Below are positions 42,150 through 51,646 of a stretch of 64,000 bases of DNA, piece after piece (within the stretch, counting starts at the first letter, position 1; every line of letters starts with the position of its first letter). The notes under the pieces are model-generated. The model saw only the letters and a list, made by a program, of their open reading frames with translations. It made no database searches and was not told the origin of the DNA. This stretch comes from JANNSX01 sp963741525. Lineage in GTDB: Bacteria > Pseudomonadota > Alphaproteobacteria > Rhizobiales > Hyphomicrobiaceae. The translations under genes were made by a program, and so were the position numbers. The stretch spans positions 41,365 through 105,364 of the forward strand of contig CAVUIW010000003.1 in assembly GCA_963741525.1 (NCBI GenBank), in the 5' to 3' direction.

Positions 42150-43298
42150 TCAGCCTTTGGGATAGATGCGCCGGGCGTTCTCGGTCGCAAACAGCGTCAC
42201 GATCTCGTCGCACCCCTTGGCGTCGAGGTAGCCGTCGGCGATCCAGCGGTCGAGGATGCGGGAGAGCGCGCGGCGGTAGAGGAGGGCGCCGAGATAGTAG
42301 AGCTCGGAGAGGCCGAAGGCGTCGGTCGAGAACAGGAATTTCTGAAACTTGCCGATCTGCAGCGCCTCCTGAAGGATGCGCTCGCTCTCGGCCGCACCGT
42401 AGTTCAGGATCACACCGGCGTCGTAATAGACGTTCTCGAAAACTTCCGAGAGCCACTGCGCTTCCTTCAGGAACGGCCAGTTGTGGAGGAGCGTGATCGG
42501 CACACTCCACTTTTCCATTTCGGCTATGAACGGCGTGAAGTGGGTCGGATCGCAGGCCGGCATCAGGATGTCGGGATCGCCGAAGCCGACATGGAGTTGA
42601 AGCGGCAGCTTGCGATCGCGGCAGATCGCGGCGCCGGTGAAGAGGCCGTGGCGGATGACGGTCGCGTCGCTCACGCGGAACTTTCCTGCTTTCTCCGAAG
42701 CCTTGATCCACGCCCCGGCCGCCGCCTCGAGCTCGAACGGCGATGGCGGCGTCTGGTCGATGGCGAAGGTGCAGCGGTAGGCCACGATCGACTTCAAGCC
42801 GACGGCATCGCGGCAGCGCTCGGTGAGGCGGGCATCGAACGCCGCGGCGAACCCCTTGGCCGGGACGCCGCTCGCCGCCACCTCCTCGAGCACCGACTCG
42901 ATCCGGACCACTTCATGGGCTGGCCGGCCGGCGGCTTCGCCCGTCTCTTTGAACCCGAGGATCGCGTTGGAGCGATGGCCGGTATCGATGAGGAGGCTCT
43001 CGAGATTGGCGCTACGCAACATCCGGCGGTTGACCTCGGCGGCGCCAAGCACCAGGCGACGCTCGACATAGGATTCCCCGCTCGCGTGCGGTTCGAGGTC
43101 GAGCACCGGCGCGCAGAAGGCGCGGATGGCGAGGCCGAGTGGCTTCTGGAACTCGTTGGTGCCGGCGGGCGCCGGGCGATAGCTCTCCGAGAACAGTGCC
43201 TGGAACGCCTTCCAGTCAAGCTCTACCGGCGACACGCCGTGGCAATGGTGGTCGATCAGCGGCCGGTCGAGAGCGCTGCTGGTGGCGGTTCGCGTCAT
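42150..43298 (-). CDS. Amidohydrolase family protein (FluG N-terminal domain type)
   Basis: 382 residues. LIDHHCHGVSPVELDWKAFQALFSESYRPA gives the HxH of amidohydrolases. LQLHVGFGDPDILMPACDPTHFTPFI supplies a second His region, and LLHNWPFLKEAQWLSEVFENVYYDAGVILNYGA and FSTDAFGLSELYYLGALLYRRAL supply later metal and active-site positions. This fold-and-order matches the N-terminal half of FluG-like fusion proteins. It lies 36 bp after a glutamine-synthetase-like gene, the other half of FluG. It probably hydrolyses a gamma-glutamyl or related amide in the cytoplasm; the substrate is unknown. Confidence 0.87.
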   Translation of the reverse strand: MTRTATSSALDRPLIDHHCHGVSPVELDWKAFQALFSESYRPAPAGTNEFQKPLGLAIRAFCAPVLDLEPHASGESYVERRLVLGAAEVNRRMLRSANLESLLIDTGHRSNAILGFKETGEAAGRPAHEVVRIESVLEEVAASGVPAKGFAAAFDARLTERCRDAVGLKSIVAYRCTFAIDQTPPSPFELEAAAGAWIKASEKAGKFRVSDATVIRHGLFTGAAICRDRKLPLQLHVGFGDPDILMPACDPTHFTPFIAEMEKWSVPITLLHNWPFLKEAQWLSEVFENVYYDAGVILNYGAAESERILQEALQIGKFQKFLFSTDAFGLSELYYLGALLYRRALSRILDRWIADGYLDAKGCDEIVTLFATENARRIYPKG

Positions 43299-43334
43299 GG
43301 GCCAATCCTCGCCGGTTCAACGAATGCTATATGC

Positions 43335-44651
43335 TCAATACGCGTCATGATACCGCTGGCACATTGCCTCGGGTGTCGCCTCGGCGAACATGGCGATCTC
43401 CTTGCGCTTCACCGCGACGTAACTCTCGAGCATCGTCGGCGACATCCAACTTTTCACCTCGGCGTCGGCGAGCATAACGTCGAGCGCTTCGCCGAGCGAG
43501 CCGGGGAGCGGACGGATACCCATGGCGGCGCGGTCGGCGTCGCTCAAATCGGCTGGGTCGCGGCCGAGCGGCATCGGCAGCGCCAGCTTGTTGCGAATGC
43601 CGGAGAGGCCGGCACGGACGATCGCGCCCAGCACCATGTAGGGGCTCGCCGTCCCATCCGGCGGCCGCGCCTCGAGATTGTGCCCTCCCGCCGGCCGGCT
43701 GCGATCGGGCGACGGGCAGACGCGCACCGCTGCCTCGCGGTTCTGGATGCCGAACGTGGCATACCCGCACGACCAGTGGTGGGGGCCGAGCCGCATGTAG
43801 GAAACCGGCGAGGGTGCGACGAGCGCGCAAATCGCCGGCATGTGATGGACGACGCCAGCGGCGAAATGGCGGGCGACCGGAGACAGCTGCTCCTCGCCGC
43901 CGGTTGCATCATAGATCTGGTTGGTGCCGTTCCGGTCGACCAGGCAGAAGTGGACGTGTGCGCCGTTGCCCACGCTGGACGGAGCCGGCTTCGGCGTGAA
44001 GCTGGCACGCAAGCCGAGGCGGCGGGCGCATTCGCGGATCACCTCTCGGGTGACGATCGCCCGCTCGGCGGCCGCAACGCCAACCGCCGGGGCGGTCGAG
44101 ATCTCGTACTGGTTGACGCCGAATTCCGGCTCGACCGTCTCGAGCCCGATCTCCGCGGCGGTGAGCGCGCGGGTCAGGTCAGACAGGAACCGCGTCGGCT
44201 TGCGCATCTGCTCCATCGAGAACGGCACTGTCCAGGTCACGCCCTCGCCCGAGAGCAGGAACTCGTGCTCGAAAGCAGCGGCGAGCGTCAGGCCTGTCTC
44301 CCGATCGAGGTCGGCGAGTGCCGCCTTGTAGAAGCCGCGGGTGCAGCACTCCCAGTTGCGGCCGTCGAGCATCGAGTCACAGAGGACGAAGTTGAACGGC
44401 TGCTCGCCCGGCCAGATGTCGAGACGAGTGTGGGTCGAGGCAACCGGGGTCTGCCGGACCTCGGTCATGGGTCCCCATGGATTGTCGGCGATGTCCTCGA
44501 AGGGCGTCAGCGCCTGGCCGGCGACGGCCCAGCCGAGGCCGTGCACCATCCGATCCTCGAGGGCGCCCGCGGGAACGCCGCGGCAGCGGGTAATGCCGAC
44601 ATAGTCGCTCCAGGCGAGGAGCACCACCTCACCGTCGTGCTGCGCCACCAT
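43335..44651 (-). CDS. Glutamine-synthetase-family protein (FluG C-terminal / gamma-glutamyl ligase type)
   Basis: 438 residues from ATG 44651 (MVAQHDGEVVLLAWSDYVGITRCRGVP, the GS N-terminal strand with the D-x-x-G-x-x-R-G pattern). The catalytic domain shows AAAFEHEFLL, EPEFGVNQYEISTAP, FTPKPAPSSVGNGAHVHFCL, RLGPHHWSCGYATFGIQNREAAVRVCP and HNLEARPPDGTASPYMVLGAIVRAGLSGI. No adenylylation Tyr loop typical of GlnA is seen. Such proteins ligate glutamate to an amine or other amino compound with ATP. It pairs with the adjacent amidohydrolase and is divergent from a Liv-type transporter, pointing to an amine or amide utilisation route rather than ammonia assimilation. Confidence 0.9.
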   Translation of the reverse strand: MVAQHDGEVVLLAWSDYVGITRCRGVPAGALEDRMVHGLGWAVAGQALTPFEDIADNPWGPMTEVRQTPVASTHTRLDIWPGEQPFNFVLCDSMLDGRNWECCTRGFYKAALADLDRETGLTLAAAFEHEFLLSGEGVTWTVPFSMEQMRKPTRFLSDLTRALTAAEIGLETVEPEFGVNQYEISTAPAVGVAAAERAIVTREVIRECARRLGLRASFTPKPAPSSVGNGAHVHFCLVDRNGTNQIYDATGGEEQLSPVARHFAAGVVHHMPAICALVAPSPVSYMRLGPHHWSCGYATFGIQNREAAVRVCPSPDRSRPAGGHNLEARPPDGTASPYMVLGAIVRAGLSGIRNKLALPMPLGRDPADLSDADRAAMGIRPLPGSLGEALDVMLADAEVKSWMSPTMLESYVAVKRKEIAMFAEATPEAMCQRYHDAY

Positions 44652-44780
44652 GGCTCTATACTCCCGCTGGCTCTTGGATCGTTCCGCCCTTGGCGCTGAT
44701 GCCATGAAGCAGGGCCCACCCGCCATCGCGCCAAGCGTGCCCCGGGGAGGCGGTGTTGGACACGGCACCCATGTCCAAAA

Positions 44781-44817
44781 CGTTACAGCTTCGCTCATCC
44801 CTGTCAATTCTGTAACG
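44781..44817. promoter_or_regulatory. Inverted repeat in the divergent control region
   Basis: CGTTACAG (44781-44788) and CTGTAACG (44810-44817) are perfect inverted 8-mers, 21 bp apart, between the glutamine-synthetase-like and livMG genes. It is probably the binding site of an unseen regulator controlling both directions. A TTGACA hexamer at 44836 could be the livMG -35; the matching -10 (TACGCT) is weak. Confidence 0.5.
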
Positions 44818-44876
44818 GCCAGTTCGGCGACGGCGTTGACAGCGGCGGATACCGCATCCTACGCTCGATCATCGCA

Positions 44877-46767
44877 ATGTCGCGTTGTTCGGGGTTCTGG
44901 CGAGGTTCTGGCCGCGTGGGCACGTCATCGTCATCGGGAGCGCTGACCCGGCTCGTCGCGACCGACGTGTTGCCCGGCGCCGCGTTGCTCGCCGCCGCCG
45001 TCGCCATTCCATGCATTGCCATCGGCCTGCTCGGCAATGCTTCGGCGGTCCTGACGGTCACCGACTTTCTGGTGATGCTGGTCGCCGTGCTCGGCCTCGC
45101 CGTGTTCAGCGGCAATTCCGGTATCATGAGCTTCGGCATGGCCGGCTTCATGGCGATCGGCGCCCAGGTCTCGGCGACGCTGACGACGCCGCCGGCTCTC
45201 AAGACCTCGAATCTTCCCGATCTACCGGACTTCATCCTGCAGTCCCAACTTGGCTTTTGGCCGTCGTTGCTGGTTGCGATGGTGATCGCCGCCATCGCGG
45301 CCTGGATCACCGGCTTCGTCATCATGCGGATGACCGAGACCTCGGCGTCGATCGCGACGCTCGGCCTCCTCATCATCATCAACTCGTTGATCATCGGAGC
45401 GCAGGGTTACACACGCGGCAGCCAAGCCTTCTACGGCATCCCCAAGCACATCGACCTTTTCGCCGCCCTCGCCATCGCTGTCGCCGGCATCGTGGTGGCG
45501 CGCCTCTACCGCGAGTCCGTTCCGGGCCTGAAGCTGCGCGCGGTGCGCGACAACGAGGCGGCGGCACGCGCGTCCGGCATCGATGTGCCGGCGGTACGGC
45601 TCGAGGCCTGGATCGTCGGCGCGGTGATCTCCGCCGTCGCCGGAGCGATGCTCGTCCACACGCTGACCGTGTTCTCGGCTAAGGTATTCTACTTCGACCT
45701 CACCTTCGCGGTGATCGTCATGCTGGTCGTCGGCGGCACCGCGAGCGTGCTCGGGGCGGTCGCCGGAGCGGTCCTGATTACGGTCCTCATCGAGATCCTG
45801 CGGCGGCTCGAAAACGGCTTCACGCTCGGCGGCGTCGAGGTGCCACAGTTCTTTGGTCTGACCCAGATCGGCCTCAGCCTCGCGATACTTGCCGTCCTCT
45901 ACCGGCGGCGCGAGGGGCTGTTCGGCACTCGCGAGATCGAGGACATCTGGCGTCGTCCGGCCGAACACGGCAGCGCCGCGGCTTTAACGACAGACCGGCC
46001 CCCGCTCACTGCCGACGGCGGCACCGACGCACTCACCATCGCCGGCGTCAGCAAGGCCTATGGGGGGCTCGTCGCCGTCGACGACGTCAGCCTTGATGTC
46101 AGCCGCGGCGAGATCGTCGGCCTGATCGGTCCCAACGGTTCTGGCAAGACGACACTGCTTGGCTGCATCGCCGGGACCCATGCGGCCGACGCCGGCCAGG
46201 TTGCGGTCGGCGCGACGACCTTGACCGGTCTGCCGCCGCACAAAATAGCCCGCGCCCGCATCGGCCGGACCTTCCAGACGGTGCGCCTGTTCGCGAGCCT
46301 CAGCGTTGCCGAGAACGTCATCGCGGCGCTCGCCGAGGCGAATGGTAGAATTCTCCCGCGCGGAGCTGAAGACCGAAGCCCAGTGGCTTCTCGACGAGTG
46401 CGGTGTTGGCGACCTCGCCGGCCGCGCCGCTGGCACCCTCGCCTATGGCCAGCAGCGGCGGGTCGAGATCGCCCGTGCGCTCGCCATAAGCCCCGCCTTC
46501 CTGCTGCTCGACGAGCCCGCCGCCGGTATGAACGATGTCGAGACGGCGAGCATCCTCGGCACGCTGCGCGCGCTCGTCCGTGATCGCAACATCGGCCTGC
46601 TGATCGTCGACCACGACATGAAGCTGATCATGTCGCTTTGCGACCAGATCGCGGTCCTCAATCGTGGTAAACTGATCGCCACTGGCACGCCGTCGGACAT
46701 TCTGGCGAACGCGGCCGTGCAGGAAGCCTATCTCGGACGGCGGCGCAGAACCGCACCGGGTTCATAG
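44877..46767 (+). pseudogene. Fused branched-chain-type ABC permease and ATPase (LivM-LivG), frameshift at 46348-46353
   Basis: Residues 1-350 are a LivM permease: ten or so membrane segments, LAVFSGNSGIMSFGMAGFMAIGAQ, LKLRAVRDNEAAARASGIDV and MLVVGGTASVLGAVAGAVLI. In the same frame the LivG ATPase follows (LTIAGVSKAYGGLVAVDDVSLDVSRGEIVGLIGPNGSGKTTLL; RIGRTFQTVRLFASLSVAENVI). After AEANGRI the frame is lost. The next frame continues SRAELKTEAQWLLDECGVGDLAGRAAGTLAYGQQRRVEIARALA, FLLLDEPAAGMND and the stop at 46767. Removing one T from GAATTC restores a fusion of about 629 residues. The rest of the operon is intact, so the break may be an artefact. Confidence 0.87.
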
Positions 46768-46799
46768 CCCTTGGGGGCCATCAACGGAGGAAGCCTTTC

Positions 46800-47975
46800 A
46801 TGCTGAAGTACACGACCCGCACTCTGACGGCGGCACTACTCGCCGGCTCGGCGCTCTTCGCGTCGGCGCTCGCCGCCTCGGCCGAGACCCTGAAGATCGG
46901 CTACGTCGGCGGCCTCACCGGATTTCTCGCCGGCTATGACGGCCCGACGCTCGCCGGCTTCAAGTATGCCATCGACGAGGCCAACGCCAATGGCGGCCTC
47001 AACGGCATGAAGATAGAGCTCATCTCCCGCGACATGCGCTCGGAGACGGCGCAGGCGGCCGTCATGGCGCAGGAGCTGGTCGCCGAGGGCGTCCATGTGA
47101 TGGTCGTCCCGTGCGATCTCGACCCGGCGATCGCCGCTGGCCAGATCGCCAATGCGGCGAAGATCCCGGCGATCTCCGGCTGCGCCTCGACTCCGACGCT
47201 CGCCGCCATCGCGGGCGACTTCGTGTTCTCCTACTACACCGCCGACAACCTGCAGGCGGCCGCGCTCGGCAATTACGCCGCGGCCTCCGGCTACAAGAAC
47301 GCCTACCTGCTGATCTCGAAGGACACGCCCTACACCCACAGATTGCCGGAGTATTTCGGCGAGGTGTTCAAGAAGAAGGGCGGCGCCGTCGCCGCGGTCG
47401 GCGAGTTCAAGATGGGACAGCAGGATTTCTCGGCCGAGGTGACCTCGCTGAAGGCGGTGAACCCGGCGCCGGACGTGATCATGACCTCCGCCTACGAGCC
47501 GGACTTCCCGGCCTTCATCAAGGCCCTGCGGGCAGCCGGCGTCACCGCGCCGGTCATCGGCTCGGACGGTGTCGATTCGCCGACCACGCTCGCTCTCGGC
47601 GGTGTCGCCGAAGGCGTCGTCTTCTCCAACGCCGGCTTCCCGGTTGAAGGCTCCGCGCTCGCCGCCTTCAACGTTGCGTTCAAGGCCGCGACCGGCCAGG
47701 AGCCGGACGTCGTCTACTACGCGACCGGCTATGACCTGTTGAAGCTGTTCGGTGCGGCGATCACGGCGGCCGGCGGCAAGCTCGACGGCCAGGCGATCCG
47801 CGATGGCTTGGACGGGCTCGAGAACGTCGAGGTCACGACCGGCAAGCTCACCTACAAGGGCCAGAACAGGGTCGCGCTCCGCAACGTCGCCCTCAACAAG
47901 GTCGCTGGCGGCAAGAAGACCTTCGTCTCGAACGAGGTTCCGCCCGCCGCCGATGTTCCGGTGCCAGTGCAGTGA
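46800..47975 (+). CDS. Branched-chain-type ABC transporter substrate-binding protein
   Basis: 391 residues. The signal peptide MLKYTTRTLTAALLAGSALFASALAASA is followed by ETLKIGYVGGLTGFLAGYDGPTLAGFKYAIDEANANGGLNGMKIELISRDMRSE, the standard opening of periplasmic-binding type I (LivJ-like) proteins. Later text: VVPCDLDPAIAAGQIANAAKIPAISGCAST, FKMGQQDFSAEVTSLKAVNPAPDVIMTSAYEPDFPAFIKALR, and DVVYYATGYDLLKLFGAAITAAGG. It binds an amino acid, amide or similar. GGAGG lies 9 bp before the ATG. It is 32 bp after livMG and followed by a strong hairpin. Confidence 0.93.
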   Translation: MLKYTTRTLTAALLAGSALFASALAASAETLKIGYVGGLTGFLAGYDGPTLAGFKYAIDEANANGGLNGMKIELISRDMRSETAQAAVMAQELVAEGVHVMVVPCDLDPAIAAGQIANAAKIPAISGCASTPTLAAIAGDFVFSYYTADNLQAAALGNYAAASGYKNAYLLISKDTPYTHRLPEYFGEVFKKKGGAVAAVGEFKMGQQDFSAEVTSLKAVNPAPDVIMTSAYEPDFPAFIKALRAAGVTAPVIGSDGVDSPTTLALGGVAEGVVFSNAGFPVEGSALAAFNVAFKAATGQEPDVVYYATGYDLLKLFGAAITAAGGKLDGQAIRDGLDGLENVEVTTGKLTYKGQNRVALRNVALNKVAGGKKTFVSNEVPPAADVPVPVQ

Positions 47976-47989
47976 CACGGCTTCCCCGT

Positions 47990-48014
47990 CCTCCCGGAAA
48001 GCATCTCCGGGAGG
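47990..48014 (+). terminator. Stem-loop after the binding-protein gene
   Basis: CCTCCCGGA (47990-47998) pairs perfectly with TCCGGGAGG (48006-48014), loop of 7. There is no T-run, so it is more likely an RNA-stabilising or partial-termination hairpin that keeps binding-protein mRNA above that of livF-livH downstream. Confidence 0.65.
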
Positions 48015-48063
48015 GCGGGTTCACCCGTCTTTCCCCTCACACGATTTCCGATCGGCTCATGCC

Positions 48064-48776
<713 letters not shown>

Positions 48777-48780
<4 letters not shown>

Positions 48781-49667
48781 CCTTCGAGATCATTATCCAG
48801 CAGCTCGTCAACGCGGTCGCCGTCGGCGGCACCTATGCGCTGCTGGCGCTCGGCCTTGCCATCGTCTTCTCTGTGATGGGGCTCATCAACTTTGCCCATG
48901 GCGAGCTGATGACGATCACCGGCTATGGCATCTTCTTCTCGCTCGCCGCCGGCTTTCCATTTCCGCTCGCACTCGCCGCCGGCATCGGCCTTGCGATCGT
49001 CGCCGCCGTCAGCATGGAGCGCATCGCCTTCCGCCCGGTCCGGCGGGCGTCTCCCACCATCATGCTGCTGTCGAGCTTCGCCGTCTCGACCATCCTCCAT
49101 ATCCTGATGCAGAACCTGATCGCGACGCGGCCGAAGGCGATCGCCATTCCCGAGGCGCTGGCTGGCGCGGTCAACATCGGCACGCTGCAGATCGGCGCCA
49201 TCCAACTCCTCTCGATCATCATCACCGCGATCTCACTCGTCGGCCTCACCCTCTTCCTCAACCGCACCCTGCTCGGCATCTCGATCCGCGCCGCGGCGGA
49301 GGATTTCGACGTGACCCGCCTGATGGGCGTCGACGCCAACCGGGTGATCGCCACCGCCTTCGCAGCGTCTGGGGCGCTGGCGGCGATCGCAGGCATCCTA
49401 TGGATCTTCCAGCGCGGATCGGTCGATCCGTTGATGGGCTTCACTCCGGTCTTGAAGGCGTTCATCGCCGTCGTCCTCGGCGGCATGGGCAGCCTTGGCG
49501 GCGCCGTCGCCGGCGGCTTCCTGCTTGGATTCATCGAGGTGATGGCCCGCGCCTTCCTGCCGGACGCGCTGCAGTCCTACCGCGAGGCGATCGTGCTCAC
49601 CGTCGTTATTGGCGTGCTCTACAGGTATCCCGACGGCCTCATACCGCGCCAGGTTTCAGTCCGATGA
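48777..49667 (+). CDS. Branched-chain-type ABC transporter permease (LivH)
   Basis: 296 residues, about eight membrane segments. IIQQLVNAVAVGGTYALLALGLAIVFSVMGLINFAHGELMTITGYGIFF is the conserved LivH opening; ISIRAAAEDFDVTRLMGVDANRVIATAFAASGALAAIAGIL is the cytoplasmic loop that contacts the ATPases; PVLKAFIAVVLGGMGSLGGAVAGGFLLGFIE follows. It forms the channel with the LivM half of the fused protein. It overlaps livF and the amidohydrolase downstream by 4 bp each. Confidence 0.93.
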
Positions 49668-50431
49668 GCTGGCCCGCGTTCGACGTGTTGCGGCCGGACG
49701 GGGACAGCCCTTGTGTCATTATCTGCGACCACGCCAGCAACGCCGTGCCGCCCGGGCTCGCCAATCTCGGCCTGCCGCAATCCGAGCTCGATCGCCACAT
49801 CGGCTATGACATCGGTGCCGCCGCGATCACCCGCCTGCTGTCGCAGCGCTTCGGTGCGCCGGCGGTGCTGTGTGGCACCTCGCGCCTCGTCATCGATTGC
49901 AACCGCACCTTCACCGACCCGACGCTGATCCCGGAGGCGAGCGACGGCACGCCGATCCCCGGCAACCGCGCGATCGCCACCGCCCTCCGGCTCGACCGCA
50001 TCGCCCGCTACTACGAGCCCTATCACAGGCAAGCCGATCGGATGCTGGCGCGGGCAACCGCCGGCGGCAGGCGGCCGCTGGTCGTCTCCGTGCACTCGAT
50101 GACCGATCGGATGAAGGGCATCCACCGGCCGTGGCAGATCGCGCTCTCATCGGACGCGAACCGCCGGGCCACCGGCCCGGTGCTGGCGGCGCTTAGCCGT
50201 GTCCCCGGCCTCACCATCGGCGACAACGAGCCCTACGCCATGGACCCGGCCCAGGACTACTCGATCATGCGCCATGCCCTCATCCACGGCCTCGACTATC
50301 TGCAGGTCGAGTTCCGCCAGGACGAGGTCGCGACGCCGGCGGGCCAGGCCGCGTACGAACGGATCTTCGCGACGGCGATGATCGAGAGTGGGGTGTTGGC
50401 TGAAGGGGCTGTGGGGCGGGAAAGGCCCTAG
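49664..50431 (+). CDS. N-formylglutamate amidohydrolase family protein
   Basis: 255 residues from the ATG overlapping the livH stop. The family's metal and active-site text is present: SPCVIICDHASNAVPPGLANLG, HIGYDIGAAAITRLLSQRF, SRLVIDCNRTF, LVVSVHSMTDRMKG and GLDYLQVEFRQDEV. Classic members hydrolyse N-formyl-L-glutamate to formate and glutamate (histidine route), but no hut gene is nearby. Next to split FluG modules it more likely acts on another N-acyl- or gamma-linked glutamate. Its stop codon TAG is completed by the first two bases of a MITE, so the original end may have been altered. Confidence 0.88.
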   Translation: MSWPAFDVLRPDGDSPCVIICDHASNAVPPGLANLGLPQSELDRHIGYDIGAAAITRLLSQRFGAPAVLCGTSRLVIDCNRTFTDPTLIPEASDGTPIPGNRAIATALRLDRIARYYEPYHRQADRMLARATAGGRRPLVVSVHSMTDRMKGIHRPWQIALSSDANRRATGPVLAALSRVPGLTIGDNEPYAMDPAQDYSIMRHALIHGLDYLQVEFRQDEVATPAGQAAYERIFATAMIESGVLAEGAVGRERP

Positions 50432-50583
50432 CAGGCTGTTGAAATGCAAATTTCGAGGGAATTTGATGCTCTCCTATGTCGAGCAGAATCTCGACCGACG
50501 TGTTCGGGTACGCTCAGCTCGATCACAGACGGCGTTTTCGTTCTCACCTGGAGCGGAGTCGTCGAGAATTTCAACAGCCTGCT
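50430..50583. mobile_element. MITE-like element, copy 1 (154 bp)
   Basis: Terminal inverted repeats AGCAGGCTGTTGAAAT (50430-50445) and ATTTCAACAGCCTGCT (50568-50583) enclose a non-coding core. An inverted second copy lies at 63392-63546. The two are near identical, differing by one substitution (GTTCGG versus GTTTGG) and one T (GAGTCG versus GAGTTCG). No transposase inside; a clear target duplication is not evident. Confidence 0.85.
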
Positions 50584-51069
50584 AGACCGCATCGGCACGG
50601 ATTCCGGAATGAAGCGCCAGACTCCGTTTTGAAATGGAACGTCTCGTTCCAGAAATTCCGATAAAATCATGGCGCTCCCTACGAGTGAGAGCATCTTCTA
50701 TTTTCTAGACGTAACATATTGATAAATATTATCTATTTTTAGCGACGCTGATGGTTTGTTACCCAGTTTGTTGCACCCATTGAGCACTGCGCAGCCTCAG
50801 TTCGCTTTCACGAGACCATGGTGTTTGCTTCTGCATCGCCTGATTTCTGAATCTCCAGACCAGCCGTGAGTCACCCCTCGTTTGCCGGATACTCTAATCT
50901 CTCCAGAGTTGGAGCCTCGGGAGAGCCTGGGGCGGTTCGGCCCAATTTCGCCAACTGGCATGGCGCTAAACGTACCCTTGCGGCAGGCTGACGCCCCGGT
51001 CAGCTTCACGCGCGCATTCCCATTTGCCTATCCCAAAAACCTCGGGCATCCGATTGATCATGATAATGC
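50584..51069. other. AT-richer intergenic region, no gene recognised
   Basis: About 490 bases of lower GC than the flanks, with a TGGAACG-TC-TCGTTCCA-type hairpin near 50634-50652 and a very AT-rich patch (TATTGATAAATATTATCTATTTTTAG) near 50715-50742. Short open frames here show no family similarity. It could hold the promoter of the prepilin peptidase and decayed DNA left by mobile elements. Confidence 0.4.
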
Positions 51070-51606
51070 GTGATCGCCAAGTTTGGCTCGTTGCGGCCGG
51101 ATTTCATTCTGGTCTTGACCATTGCCCTCGCGAACCAGTCGGTGCCGATCCCAATCCTGGTCTTGAGCATTGCGCTTGGAACAGCCCTGGCGTGGCTTTC
51201 CTTCGTTGACCTCAAGACCTACCGGCTGCCTAATCCCGTAACGCTTACGCTGACGGCGGTCGGACTTGCGGTAACCTACGTGTTGAACACTGCCGACTTG
51301 CTCGCTCATACATTGGCCGCTGTCGGAAGCTTCGCATTTCTGGCGGGGGCGAATTTCATCTACCGGGCAATTCGCGGCCACGACGGCATTGGCGGTGGCG
51401 ACGCAAAACTACTCGCGGCAGCGGGCGCCTGGACAGGTCCGGAAGGGGCGCTCGCGGTGCTTCTGTTGTCAACGCTGTTTGCGCTGGCCGCTTTCGCCAC
51501 GTCGGCACTGCTCGGTCGAATGCCGAAGCCCCAGACCCGATTGCCGTTCGGCCCATTCCTTGGCCTCGCCTTCTGGATCACATGGTTGTTCGGACCGTTG
51601 CAGTAG
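51070..51606 (+). CDS. Type IV prepilin peptidase (A24 family), short form
   Basis: 178 residues, integral membrane. Both A24 aspartates are visible: LSFVDLKTYRLPNPVTL and the GxGD-type motif HDGIGGGDAKLLAAAGAW. The N-terminal Cys-rich methylase domain of full-length GspO/PilD is absent, as in CpaA/TadV-like or archaeal short forms. It should cleave the leader of the GspG-J pseudopilins encoded downstream. Originally adjacent to gspG, it is now separated from it by an IS256-type insertion starting 40 bp after its stop. Confidence 0.85.
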   Translation: MIAKFGSLRPDFILVLTIALANQSVPIPILVLSIALGTALAWLSFVDLKTYRLPNPVTLTLTAVGLAVTYVLNTADLLAHTLAAVGSFAFLAGANFIYRAIRGHDGIGGGDAKLLAAAGAWTGPEGALAVLLLSTLFALAAFATSALLGRMPKPQTRLPFGPFLGLAFWITWLFGPLQ

Positions 51607-51638
51607 CAGGCGGCCCAGCGTTAGATTGAACGTGCCTA

Positions 51639-51646
51639 CAAAATAG
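51639..51646. repeat. Left 8-bp target-site duplication of the IS256-family element
   Basis: CAAAATAG directly before the left inverted end; the same octamer follows the right end at 53117-53124. The length fits IS256-family insertions. Confidence 0.85.

Noticed and set aside
47990..48014. Hairpin after the Liv binding-protein gene as a full terminator
   Set aside because: No T-run follows, and livF-livH-amidohydrolase continue with overlapping starts, so the operon must read through.
49664..50431. Calling the amidohydrolase family gene hutG (histidine degradation)
   Set aside because: No hutH, hutU, hutI or hutF is in the window; the gene is fused by overlap to a Liv operon next to FluG-like modules.
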